Positions 51,664 through 62,039 of a DNA stretch of 64,000 nt are shown here, piece by piece. Position numbers and translations under genes: made by a program. The DNA is from Fragum whitleyi (taxonomy: Eukaryota > Mollusca > Bivalvia > Cardiida > Cardiidae): the NCBI GenBank assembly GCA_948146395.1, contig OX411551.1:64127346-64191345 (forward strand), in the 5' to 3' direction. The notes beneath the pieces are model-generated. The model made no database searches and was not told where the DNA came from. It worked only from the letters and a program-made list of their open reading frames with translations. Positions within the stretch are counted from its first letter, which is position 1; each line of letters opens with the position of its first letter.

Positions 51664-52775
51664 AGCTCACCTGAGCACGAAGTGCTCAAGGTGAGCTATT
51701 GGGATCGTAGAATGTCCGTCGTCAGTCGTGCGTCGTCCGTCGTGCGTTGTCCACAATTTCTTTAAACATCTTCTCCTCCTAAACCAGTGGGCCAATCTTG
51801 ATGAAACTTGGCAGGGATGTTCCTTGGGTCAAGCTCTACCAAAGTTATTCTAATAAATGAAATCCACCCTTAACTTTCCCTTTACCCTTAACAAAAAGGG
51901 TGAAAATATGAAAATCTTTAAAAATCTTCTTCTCTGAAACCAGAAGGCAGACAGCTTTCATATTTGGTATGTAGCATCATCTAGTGGACCTCTACCAAGT
52001 TTGTTCATATCAAGACCCTGGGGTCATGTTTGGGCTTTGCCCGGGCCCAACCCTTTTTACATAGAATCAAAGAGCGAAAATCTTTAAAAATCTTCTTCTC
52101 TTTAACCAGATGGTAGACAGCTTAAATATTTGGTGTGTAGCATCACCTAGTGGGCTTCTACCAAGTTTGTATATATCAAGACCCTTGGGTCATATTTGGG
52201 CTTTGCACGGGTGCATCCCTTTATCTCTTATGAGCTCCATCCGGGCACAACCCTTTTTACATAGAATCAAAGAGCCAAAATCTTTAAAAATCTTCTTGGC
52301 CGAAACCAGAGGGCACACTGCTTTCATATTTGGTATGTAGATTCATCTTGTGGGCCCCTACCAAGTTTGTTCATATCAAGACCCTTGGGTCATATTTGGG
52401 CTCCACCCGGGCGCATCCCTTTCAGCTCATCTGAGCACGATGGGTGAAAATGGGAAAACCTTCAAAAATCTTCTTCTCTGAAACCAGAAGGCAGACAGCT
52501 TTCATATTTAGAATGTAGCATCATCTTATGGACCTCTTCCAAGTTTGTTCATATCAAGACCCTGGGTTCACTTTTGGGGTCCACCCGGGTGCATCCCTTT
52601 TTACATAGAATCAAAGAGCAAAAAGGCATGTCTGTCTTGCTCTTCGCTGAAAACGTTCCATGGTATTGATCTTAGGCAATTATCTTCTTTTTGACATCTG
52701 CCTATCTAATTAATGTGATGTCCCAGGGGTCATAGAGACTCAGGTGAGCGATCTAGGACCATCTTGGTCCTTTTG
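51664..52775 (+). mobile_element. Pearl/Helentron-like element (GCTCACCTGAG subfamily)
   Basis: GCTCACCTGAG (51665-51675) starts a hairpin that closes with ctcaaggtgagc. A GTCGTCCGTC-type microsatellite follows (about 51716-51753), then core repeats (tttcatatttggtatgtagc, repeated about every 160-185 bp). CTCAGGTGAGC (52739-52749), hairpin AGGACCATCTTGGTCCT and the end TTTTGT close it. Confidence 0.75.
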
Positions 52776-52813
52776 TCTATAGTAGATTTTGAGCCTGTTC
52801 GGACTGCTTTATA

Positions 52814-53067
52814 GCCGCCGTCATAGCACAGTGGAAACGCGTCGGACTGTCAATCTTGAGGTCCCGGGTTAGATCCCGGACGATGGTAGTTATCCTTTCC
52901 AGTTTTTTGTCGCCATCCAATCGGCTGAAATATAGCCTATAGTGAATATCACGAGAAGGCTGAAGGCTAGGACAGCATGTTATGGTAGTACTGGTGTGAA
53001 AAATACCGAGCATCTATTGTAAGATGCCCCAGCCGCCGCGATATAACTGAAAGATTGTTTAATGCGG
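52814..53067 (+). mobile_element. tRNA-Asp-like SINE, full length
   Basis: The head has acceptor gccgccg, anticodon loop ctgtcaa (GTC) and T arm around gggttagatccc; the body and tail are those of the SINE at 16636-16915, ending gccgccgcgatataactgaa. The acceptor 3' strand is mismatched (cgatggt), so it is not a functional tRNA. Confidence 0.8.
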
Positions 53068-53144
53068 ATTTGAACACAATTAAAGATCAACTGGTAAGGC
53101 TGCTTAGTATCTGCTCTTCTCGTGCATCTTAAAATACTAGAGTG

Positions 53145-53440
53145 TGTGTATTTCCGTTTTTTTTATCGTCGCTACCGTAGCACATGCCCATATGAGCGAC
53201 GCCCCCAGAAGACGGTTAGTTGTTACAGGGGATCATGCAAGGATACATGACGAAACTACTGCTGAGATCCGCCATGGTTATAACGTGCTCGGTGTTAAGC
53301 ACCGTCTCACGGGGCCTCGGTTTAACGTCTCATCCGAAAGACAATTAGTTTTGTTAGTGTACCAGCCCGGGAATCGAACCCACGCAGTCGAACTTCAATG
53401 GTTTTGAAGTCCGGTGCTCTACCAACTTAGCTAATCTGTG
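53145..53440 (-). mobile_element. SINE with a widely conserved central block
   Basis: On the minus strand: tRNA-like head (gattagctaagttggtagag, ending gggttcgattcccggg), then ttgtctttcggatgagacg followed by ttaaaccgaggccccgtg, then a body to about 53145. From memory the TTTCGGATG...GACGTTAAACCGAGG block recurs in SINEs of many animals. The plus-strand open frame here is a shadow. Confidence 0.7.
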
Positions 53441-54799
53441 GTTTTTTTGTATTTTTTTGCTAGAACTGTCGCTCACAATTAATAAACGGATTACTCCTTG
53501 TACATTAGAAAGAGATTGGCTATTCTTATGATTTGAATTTGATTTTACAGCAAAGTAGACTGGGGCTTTTTCTTTATGGTGTTCTTCCAAAAATTCTTCC
53601 CATGTCCGGTTAGGCTCAAACCCGAAACCATACGATTACGTATCGAACACACTTATCATTCGGTCAACGAGCACTGTTAATACTTTTTGCTCTTATCATT
53701 AAGTAGAAATTATTGTTGTTGTTGCAGTTTGAAATTATGTTGTTTCTTACAATTCGCATTTTCAAGGGACATTCTGCCAGTCTGGTTTTTACCCACAATC
53801 ATTATTTAGAAAGCAGGCTGTAAAGGCTAAGATAGGACTACATGTTTATGCAGACTAATCTTACTCTATACTGTCTGTCAAAGCTCTGTGAATCTTGTGA
53901 ATAGTAAGGGAAGGATAAAAAGACACGTCATTCCAAAGAAGGCTATCTAAGGTTCAAGAGTCTCCAATAGCACTTCATGACAAATTTTAAAAGATTCTTT
54001 CCAAGCGATTAAATCAAACCCTTGCTACTGAAAATGCAGACATGGATAGTGATTGAAATTCAGAATTTGCATTTTTTCCTTTTTTTTTTTTTTTTTTGAA
54101 AGAGAAAAAGTAAGTTTTCTTTTAAAAAAACTCCATTTGAAATTTCTTTGGTAAAATCCCTCGAGTTCAAACGGATGCGTGTCCAACTTCAGCGCTCGCC
54201 AGTAAATCCTTGGACGTTAGGGAGAGCAAATATAGCTCCGGCTGACTAAGAGGTGTATTACCCTTAGCGTATCCATTGTGGAACCATACTTTGCATTAAG
54301 TTGACAAGTTTTCGTTCACGGTCGTTTAGAAATGGTTCCCTGCTTTGTTATTTCACGCGTTTTTTCTTACATTTTCGTCCTGATCGCAGGGCTGTACAAA
54401 CCGAATAGAGACATCCAATAGTGACCTACATTAAACAAGCAATTCCTTTGCTTTTCCAACAATATTCACCGTGAAGATTTTCAAACTGTACCTACGTCTG
54501 ACTATCATATTTTGCGGATAATAAGCCTCAGCTTTTCTTTATAAAAGATAATTTTCCCTGCGTGCGGCTTATACACTGCAGCGGCCAATACGCCGATTTT
54601 GTTTTTCTAAACGGACCTCTTTTTTAAGGAAAATAATTTGTGAATTGTTGTTATTGGAACTTAAGGATAAACAATGCTCATGAAATTATTTTATATAACC
54701 CTAAGTGAGACTAGTGTTCATATAAAAAAGGTGTAAAACGTATCTTATATCATATATGTTCTAAAAAAAAATCAGCGGAACATTTCCCTGTGACTAAAA
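53441..54799. other. Intergenic, nothing recognised
   Basis: No exon found; CG dinucleotides are more frequent at 54170-54600. Confidence 0.4.
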
Positions 54800-54943
54800 G
54801 TAGTTGACCCGTAATAGTTCTGCAACGTTCGGGGGCCATGAACTTTATTAACCGAGGTTTCCTTTTGGTTTCATTAGGGCACCTCAGTTAATATTATTAA
54901 AGATCATGGGTTCCGAAGCGTGAAAATATTACGTGTCCACTAC
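54800..54943. repeat. Foldback element (GTAGTGGA family)
   Basis: tagttgacccgtaatagttc at the left pairs with attacgtgtccactac at the right; the central hairpin is aaccgaggtttcc. Confidence 0.7.
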
Positions 54944-55257
54944 CATAAACGTAAATTGATAGATCACCGGTGTCATTTAAAACATCGATTGACCAATCAA
55001 ACCGTTCATTTGAACAGGGTTTCACTGTTGCCCTCCGTCGTTTTCCACAAAATTTTTAAAGACAATTTGAATTAGAGAATTAGATATCTTAAGTTCAGCT
55101 TGAATAAGCTGTAGTCACGACGTAAAAATCACAAACTTTTATTTGATTTTTGTTTTATGTTCATGTCCATATAAATTATGGACACAAATGACGTTTAAAA
55201 AAGCGGGGCCAGTCATCCACGTCGTAGCTTAATAGGCCAGCGAACCGCTGATAATTT

Positions 55258-55417
55258 AGGGTAGTGGACTAGTAATAGTTCCGCTGCATTTCGGAAATCA
55301 TGATTTTCACCATGATGACAGAGGTTTCCTAATGAAAACCATTAGGAAACCTCGGTTAACACTGTTAAAGTTCTTCACTTCTGAGACGTTGCAAAAGTAT
55401 TATTGGTCCACTACCCT
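55258..55417. repeat. Foldback element (GTAGTGGA family), best-preserved copy
   Basis: Ends agggtagtggactagtaata and tattattggtccactaccct, with a central hairpin aggtttcctaatg / cattaggaaacct. Together with 51401 and 54800 it forms one family. Confidence 0.78.
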
Positions 55418-55970
55418 TAACTTAATCATGCTATTTCAAATAAATTGCCGAGTTTAGAACACCTGAACAAGTATGGATAAAGTTGTTTTCTCACAATACT
55501 GAAGAATGAAGCAGTCATTGAAGGCTCTATCAGTATGTACGTCTACACTCCTCAAAACTCCTAAGCGGCCACTTGCCTTTTTGGTCTTTTGTCATAAATG
55601 CCGCATGGTATCTTCCCGTTTTCGCTTGAATAATTTAGCCAAATCATTTATAAAGTCAACAAGAGAAAAGTCAGTGAAATAATTCAACAATAACTATTTC
55701 AAAATTAAACGAAAGTAGGAGTACCCTCGATTTTAAAGTTAACATTAGTGGGTGGGGTATTTTTGACATTTCTTGTTGGTATAAGGTTTGTGTAGATATT
55801 TTTGACAATTCTTATTAATTTTAGAAGTCCACAGGCGTTGTACCACCGATGTTGGTACAGAAGATTGATAGGCTTTGCGTTTTTCAAGTATCGAAAAATT
55901 CAAATTTCTGATATAAGTGTCAATTTTGTGACTTGAATTTGAGGGTACATGCATTCAAGGAAGTCGTGGG

Positions 55971-56190
55971 TTCGATCCCCGGTGGCGGCAAATATCCTTT
56001 CCGACGTTTGTCTCTCACCAATGGGTAGATAATCGTAAACCTATGTGAGATAGCAGTCGGAGGCTAGGAAAGGGTGTAATGGTAGTACAGGTGAAAGAAA
56101 TACCAGGAATCCATTGTTAGGTGCTCCGGCCGCCGCGATATAACTGAAATAATGTTGAAAGCGGCGTTAAACTCCATTCAATTCAATCAA
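55971..56190 (+). mobile_element. 5'-truncated SINE
   Basis: It begins inside the tRNA T arm (gtgggttcgatccccggt), then has the same body and tail as 16636-16915, ending aagcggcgttaaactccatt. Confidence 0.8.
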
Positions 56191-56488
56191 AACATGCATT
56201 CAATTCCGTCTTTATGACTTACCGATGCATGATTTTACTAAACAATTGGATAAGACGATGATTGAATGGCCACTCTTTCGAAAGATAAAGTTCGCATGTC
56301 AAAATAAAAGCGGCAAATGTTTGGAAAATGGGGAGATGTAAGGTGGCCGCTTAGAACTTTTGAGTAGTGTATGCTAGCTGATCGTAGTCCTTAATGTCCC
56401 ATAAAGATTTGTGTACAACAAAATATAGTCATTATAGAATATATAATGAACATCTTGAGAAAGATTATAAGGGGTTTTTTTATATGGC

Positions 56489-57613
56489 TTAAGCTTTTTC
56501 TTCAAACTGTGGTTCATTCACTAATATATTGGCTTCAATAGTATAGTGTTTGTCTATGAGATATCCAGCATCTTTGTCAAAAACAGAAGGTTCCTCTATT
56601 CTAATACTTGGTGTCTCAAATCTTTCTGCTTTCATCACAAAATCCATTTCTTTGATCACGTGATCTTTCCAGGGAATATTGTTTTTGACTATGATAGTCA
56701 ACAATCCATCACAGGGATCAAACGTTGTTTTCTGATTTGGTTTGCATATAATATACACGTTGAAGGTACCCAGGATTCCTTTAGACATGTACCTGCTTAC
56801 TTTAATGGCCCATGTTTTATCCAACTTTTCAACAGATTCACTATTTTGTTCACCAACGACGTCAGCCTTCATTTCCATTGTAATTGTGAAATAATTGACG
56901 TCTCTTAATGCATCCAGCTTAGACGTTTTCTTTTTACTCAGTCCAGCGTGAAGATATCTGTACTTGAAGACGTCTTTTATCAACTTTGGAACTATTACGG
57001 TGTAAACGTCGGCTTTTGCTTCAATCGGGGTGTTATCGGCATCGGCCGCATGCAGAACGTCGTCCAGCGGTCTTTTTTCTAATGCTTGTAAACATTCTTC
57101 TTTCAAATTAACAAGTTTGAAATTGTACACGGCACCCACGGCTTTCAAGAAAATATCGGTCGTAGTTTCTTTGGATTGTAGAAATGTTTGTAAGCACACC
57201 TCGCATTGATTAAAAACGTGAACGATATCGTACTTGGCGGCCAATGGCAACATCTTAAACACGTTATCCTTGGTGACCTTATGACCTTTACCTGGATAAA
57301 AACACGCGAGAAACTCAACAAACTGACTGGCATCTTTGTCGTCAAGTTGAATCTCCGATGCGTCTTCGTCGGCTTCCAGTAACGTCTGAAACGTCGATGA
57401 CATCAGCTCTAAAACGGCTCGAGTTACGTAAACGTTTTTGCCGCCAACAACTAACGTTAAATCCGTTTTCTTTGTCTTCTCACTAAATCCAAAACTCGGC
57501 GATGTACCGCAATATAGGGATGTCGAGCTCGGTACCGAGTCTGCAAGCGTAGTCATTGTTCCTTCGTTGGTTACTTGGTTTTGATTCTCCGTCATGGTGG
57601 CTGCTATATCCAA
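56489..57613 (-). CDS. Single-exon BTB/POZ protein with MATH-like C-terminus
   Basis: 374 aa, no intron. Residues about 49-147 are a BTB/POZ domain (TDLTLVVGGKNVYVTRAVLE, then FVEFLACFYPG and MLPLAAKYDI). Residues about 148-215 are helical and BACK-like. Residues about 240-366 are beta-rich and MATH-like (FTITMEMKADV, WAIKVSRYMSKGILGTFNVY, GYLIDKHYTIEANI). BTB-MATH proteins are often CUL3 ubiquitin-ligase adaptors; that role is inference. The order here is BTB first, the reverse of typical MATH-BTB proteins. Met7 (57595) is an alternative start, since a TATAAATA lies only 15-22 bp upstream of Met1. Flanking sequence is repeat-rich, and the lack of introns suggests a retrocopied or expanded family. 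No close named homolog is claimed. Confidence 0.85.
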   Translation of the reverse strand: MDIAATMTENQNQVTNEGTMTTLADSVPSSTSLYCGTSPSFGFSEKTKKTDLTLVVGGKNVYVTRAVLELMSSTFQTLLEADEDASEIQLDDKDASQFVEFLACFYPGKGHKVTKDNVFKMLPLAAKYDIVHVFNQCEVCLQTFLQSKETTTDIFLKAVGAVYNFKLVNLKEECLQALEKRPLDDVLHAADADNTPIEAKADVYTVIVPKLIKDVFKYRYLHAGLSKKKTSKLDALRDVNYFTITMEMKADVVGEQNSESVEKLDKTWAIKVSRYMSKGILGTFNVYIICKPNQKTTFDPCDGLLTIIVKNNIPWKDHVIKEMDFVMKAERFETPSIRIEEPSVFDKDAGYLIDKHYTIEANILVNEPQFEEKA

Positions 57614-57627
57614 TATGCTCCTGTTTG

Positions 57628-57635
57628 TATTTATA
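57628..57635 (-). promoter_or_regulatory. Possible TATA box of the BTB gene
   Basis: Minus-strand TATAAATA. A start site about 25-30 bp downstream would fall between Met1 and Met7, favouring translation from Met7. Confidence 0.35.
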
Positions 57636-57901
57636 CAATCGCAATTTGCACACAGATTTCAACACAAACCAGTCAAAACTGAAATATAACTTGTATAAAT
57701 ATAACCTTTCAAATAAGATGAGTAAGTTAAATTTCAAGGTCATCGGTTTTCCGAAACTTTCGTTTCGTTTGTCCTTATCTTATCTATTTATAGCCCTAAA
57801 ATGTAATCTTAACGCCGTTCAACGCTGAAACATACCCAGAGCTACAAATAGGGGGGCTGTTTAGAATTTCAAATAAAATTATTTAATCTATACTTGTGCA
57901 A

Positions 57902-57973
57902 ATCCTATGTTGTGGGTATCAATTGGAATTGTCTTGTCAAGACGATTCAAACGAGTACCTACAACATAGGGTT
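57902..57973. repeat. Small foldback
   Basis: atcctatgttgtgggtatca pairs with tacctacaacatagggt around ttgtcttgtcaagacgattc; same family as 5131-5193. Confidence 0.75.
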
Positions 57974-58820
57974 TCATTGAGAAATAAAGATTTTATCATT
58001 TTAGACTGGCTTTATCACTGCTTATCTGTACCTCAGATACCATTCTAATCTTTATTAATATTTTTTAAGTTATCGCATTTTCAATCCTTCTCTTGTTGCT
58101 CAAAACATAGTCCTACTGCGCACAAAGTCGAGCTTCGTCAAACAGTATAGATTAAGATTAGCCTATGCAGTCGTGCAGTCTGATCTTGACCTAGATTACC
58201 TGCCTTCTACTTAATCAATTTGAGAAAATCTTAACAAACTGAAAAAAATTCTCATCTGATTTTTTGCAAAAAAAATATTGGCAATTTCTTGCCATCTGAA
58301 GGAGTGAGTACCAACGCTTTGCACAACACATTTAAACAGCCAAGCGAAAGTTTAACATTATAGCTATTTTTCTTTAGCTTAGAGTCAATATGAATTTATT
58401 GTCACCAAAGAACATCAAATTTCTTCTAATTTTCTACAGCCCTGAAAAATGCGATTTTTTAGTTCAGTATTTATATAAATTCAATTGCTTCGAGTGAAAC
58501 ATAGTTTAGAATAAGTCTGGAATAATTATCTTAAATAATAAATAGGGTAAGTGTAAATAGTTAGAAAAGGTTGTCCCGGGGAAAAAAACAATAAATGGCG
58601 GGAATAGCATGCAGTTGGTCGAATTTATTCTGTTGCAATTAGTAACATCATGAATTTGACAAGGAAATGATTTTGGATTGAAATCTAACGAGTTCGCCGA
58701 ATCAGTTTCGAGTGAAATTCAAGGGAGGTAATAGCCTACAAATAGCTTAGTTCGGCCAATTCGGACGAAATTAGCGATATTTTTTAACCCGCCTTTTGAT
58801 ACAATATATAATACATACTT
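57974..58820. other. Intergenic, nothing recognised
   Basis: A fragment with cctatgcagtcgtgcagtct near 58162 belongs to the palindromic module found in the MITEs; otherwise no feature. Confidence 0.4.
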
Positions 58821-58940
58821 AGTGTATTATATGAATAAAAATATCTAACGAGGTTGGGAGAATTGAAAATTGTCGAGGCTCTGCCGAGACAATTATCAAT
58901 TCTCACAGCCGAGTTAGATATTTTTTTCATACAATACACT
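58821..58940. repeat. Foldback element
   Basis: agtgtattatatgaataaaa through gaggttgggagaattgaaaa pairs with the right arm ending tcatacaatacact. The inner arm gaggttgggag is shared with 47003-47150. Confidence 0.75.
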
Positions 58941-58944
58941 AATT

Positions 58945-59120
58945 ATGTATTATATTTATCTTATAACCTCTATTTGTCTTGTTTTCGTCCATGTTTCTAA
59001 CTGAAATGCCAGTTTCTAAAGATAGCTGCATGATATCATTGTTCTAAAAATAACTATATGATATCATGAAAAATATCATATGGGTTGTTATCACACGGAT
59101 ATTTGTATAGTTATAAGATA
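58945..59120. repeat. Dispersed repeat, copy of 37915-38130
   Basis: Same order of blocks as 37915-38130, directly after a foldback. Confidence 0.65.
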
Positions 59121-60499
59121 AAATATGAGTACAAAGAACTTTTCTGTTTGTGTGCCTTCATTGGCAGACTCAGCGCTTTAAAATCCATACCAGATGATAA
59201 AAAAAAGTGCAATGACCCGTTACTTAGGCTCCGCCCTGCCAGGTCAAAAGTCATCGATTATAATTGTATTTGAAACAAGAAATACTTACATGTCTGCAAT
59301 TCCATGAATCCGGATCCTCTTTATGAAAGTTTAATGTCTGAATAACAAAGGGTAATGTACATGGTATAATTTTTCGTCAATGGGTGGTCAAAAGCTCGTA
59401 ACTACAGCTTGAATAAGCTGGAGTTACGATCTTTCGATCGCCCATTGCACTGACGCTATAGAGTTTCAAGCTGATGACGAGACTTTCCACTGATAAGCTA
59501 AGTGAGTCCAAAGAACACAATTACGGACATTAAAAGATTCAGGGCCCGAATTCATTAAACTTTTCTCATGCTCATCTGAAAATTTTCACAAATTTTAAAT
59601 TCAAATAAAGTATGAAAACAAAAGAAAATATTAATAAGTTGTTATTGATAACAACTTATTAATATTATATGTTATGTTAATAAAAATAGAATTACGGCTT
59701 TAATCTTAAATTGAAATTTGAGGAAATTTTGAATTGAGAATGAGAAAAGTTTTATAACCTCGTGCACAGAAATTCATCTATTAAGTATTAATTTCAATTT
59801 CTGAAATAATAACCCGATTTCAATTAAGACATGAAGATTGTCTTTCGCAAGGTCTTGTAGCAACCACTAAAGAGATAAAGTTAACAATTGTTGATTTCAT
59901 TGACGTATGATACTAAAAATCTTCTTCGCGGACTCGTACATGAGTGTGATTGTGTTTTTAGCTTCATATCTTTTTGAATTCAACAAACATTATCTTCATT
60001 TCTTGAAAATCATGAATCAAATTGAAAAGATTTTTTTCAGTTAAAAAACAGATTTCTTATCGGATTACCTTTTGTGAAAGCTTACAAAATAACTTCGTAC
60101 TCGAAATTGTTTTCATTTGGGAATGAAACCAACTTTTCAGCCAATCAGAAAGTACGAATATTGATGAAAACAACTAAAATAAAATTATTTTATAATATAA
60201 ACTCACTACATTGTTATTTAATAAGGTTCTGCTTACAAATAAAATACTCCTTTAATGTTGTACATCAACCTGAAAGTGTCAGTAGAACGATGCTGGACCT
60301 CTTGTTGCTGACCAAATTCACGCCCGTCCGTGTTTCGTAATCCCGTTCAAGTTTTCGCGGTGAAGCTTCAGTTAAAATCCTCTTCTCTTCAAATTTCTAA
60401 CACTGAATGATTGTACCATTATTTTCAGTGATTCATTTTAAAATACACTTGTCCGTCAAATGTTACGGGAAAGGTTGTTATGAAAAATTAGTTGAAAAA
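59121..60499. other. Intergenic, nothing recognised
   Basis: A foldback scrap gtaactacagcttgaataag / ctggagttacgat is at about 59398-59432 and an inverted repeat aataagttgttattgataac at about 59633. No gene seen. Confidence 0.4.
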
Positions 60500-60761
60500 T
60501 GTGACCCATCACACGAAAAGGAACCATCTGGGAATTCTGGAAAGTCAAATCTTGAACAAGTGATTGGTTTCAGTAGAGGTCAGCCGGAGATCGCATTACA
60601 AAGATTCATATACAGTAAAATAGAATGATCATTCTAGATTCAGAAAATTAGCAAAGTGTGTAAATTTTGGTACCCTGTCAATCTGCGCAATCAGCGCAGT
60701 CTGACTTGGTCGACAATTTACACACAACCCAGATGTTCCCTTTTCGCGTGTCAGGTCACAA
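60500..60761. mobile_element. TA-type MITE, second copy
   Basis: Ends tgtgacccatcacacgaaaa and ttttcgcgtgtcaggtcaca, with the internal tcagcgcagtctgacttggt. It is related to 1811-2090. Confidence 0.75.
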
Positions 60762-60790
60762 TTATAGATTATATATTCTCTAGGAATACG

Positions 60791-60905
60791 GTTCATCTAC
60801 AGGGTTAGACAACTGAAAATGCAAAGTGATGTGATTTAGGCATGTTTTAAACCTGTCTCAATCACATCACTTTGCAATTTCGGTTGTCTAACCCTGTAGA
60901 TCAAC
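60791..60905. repeat. Foldback element
   Basis: gttcatctacagggttagac pairs with gtctaaccctgtagatcaac; the inner arms continue as gcaaagtgatgtgatt. Confidence 0.85.
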
Positions 60906-61409
60906 TACAAAACAAACAATTTTAGACTTATCCAATTAAAAAAATAAATATCTGTATGGGTGTTAAAATTGAAATCAGACTGTAAAGTATCGAAGAAATT
61001 ACCCAAAAAAGGAGAGAAATTGCTTTAGGCTATACAAGCAAGTTCTTTTTTCTCAATGTTTTCCCTCTTAATTATTACCTTAAGGGCTTAGAAAATTTTG
61101 TTTGTTGGAAAGTCGGGTAACACAACCAGGTCCACGCTTTGGAAACAATATTATTCTTCTTTTACAAGGAACAAATATTGTATTTTTTAGAATTAGATTT
61201 GTCGTTTAGGCCGGTTTTCCTGGAGAACGGATAAAATCTACTTATGATACCGATAAAGTTTGCAGTTTCTGCAACACTACTCGGTGCCTATAGAGGAGTA
61301 CTTGGAGGGATGCGTCATTTTAGCGACATGATAAAATATAATCATGGCGGTAACTTTTATGATTAAGTTTGAAGTGCTGTGTGTGTAATGTTACTTCACG
61401 TTAAAATTT

Positions 61410-61664
61410 TGTGACCCGTCACGCAAAAAGGTACCAACATGGAACTCTATAAAATAAATATTTGAAAAAGAGATCGGGGTCAGCATCGATGAACAAGCGG
61501 TTCCATGTCTATAATTTGTATACCGAAAGGTAGAATGGTCATTCTAAATTTAGAAAATCAGCCAAGTTCGAAAAGTTTAGATCCTAGTATGCTATCTGCG
61601 CAGTCTGACTAAGGTCGACACTTTACGCACTATCCAGAAGGTCTCTTGTCGCGTGACGAGTCAT
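61410..61664. mobile_element. TA-type MITE, third copy
   Basis: Ends tgtgacccgtcacgcaaaaa and gtcgcgtgacgagtcataa; more diverged than the other two. Confidence 0.7.
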
Positions 61665-61827
61665 AATTTTCGTGTCGTGTTGTTTAAAGAAAAGATTACA
61701 TATCTAAAACAAAAGTTTGGCCTTTAAATGCTTAAAAGAACCTTTGCAATATCTTGCATAACAAGATGTTCATAAAACACTACCCATCCCCCCGCACTGT
61801 AGTGCAGTCGTTTGATACAATACTATA

Positions 61828-61957
61828 GGTTATTGAATTTATATGGGAATATATTGTGTCGGACGAGTTCTTTTGGCAGAGTGCCCGAGCTTGCGAGGGC
61901 AACTACGCCAAAAGAACGAGTCCGACACAATATATTCCCATTTAAATTCAATAACCT
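61828..61957. repeat. Long near-perfect hairpin
   Basis: aggttattgaatttatatgg through gtgtcggacgagttcttttg pairs with the right arm ending aaattcaataacct; arms are about 55 bp. The open frames across it are shadows. Confidence 0.88.
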
Positions 61958-61999
61958 TTTTATTGTATACTTTGATATTGTTGGACGATGTTCACTTCT

Positions 62000-62001
<2 letters not shown>

Positions 62002-62036
<35 letters not shown>
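62002..62036. repeat. Poly-T run
   Basis: About 35 T in a row, 45 bp after the hairpin. Confidence 0.9.

Positions 62037-62039
<3 letters not shown>

Noticed and set aside
53144..53407. Plus-strand 87-aa open frame starting MCISVFFIVATVAH
   Set aside because: It lies entirely over a minus-strand SINE, so the open frame is chance.
53360..53440. Minus-strand tRNA with a TCA-like anticodon (selenocysteine or suppressor)
   Set aside because: An insertion between anticodon arm and T arm and a SINE body downstream make it a SINE head.
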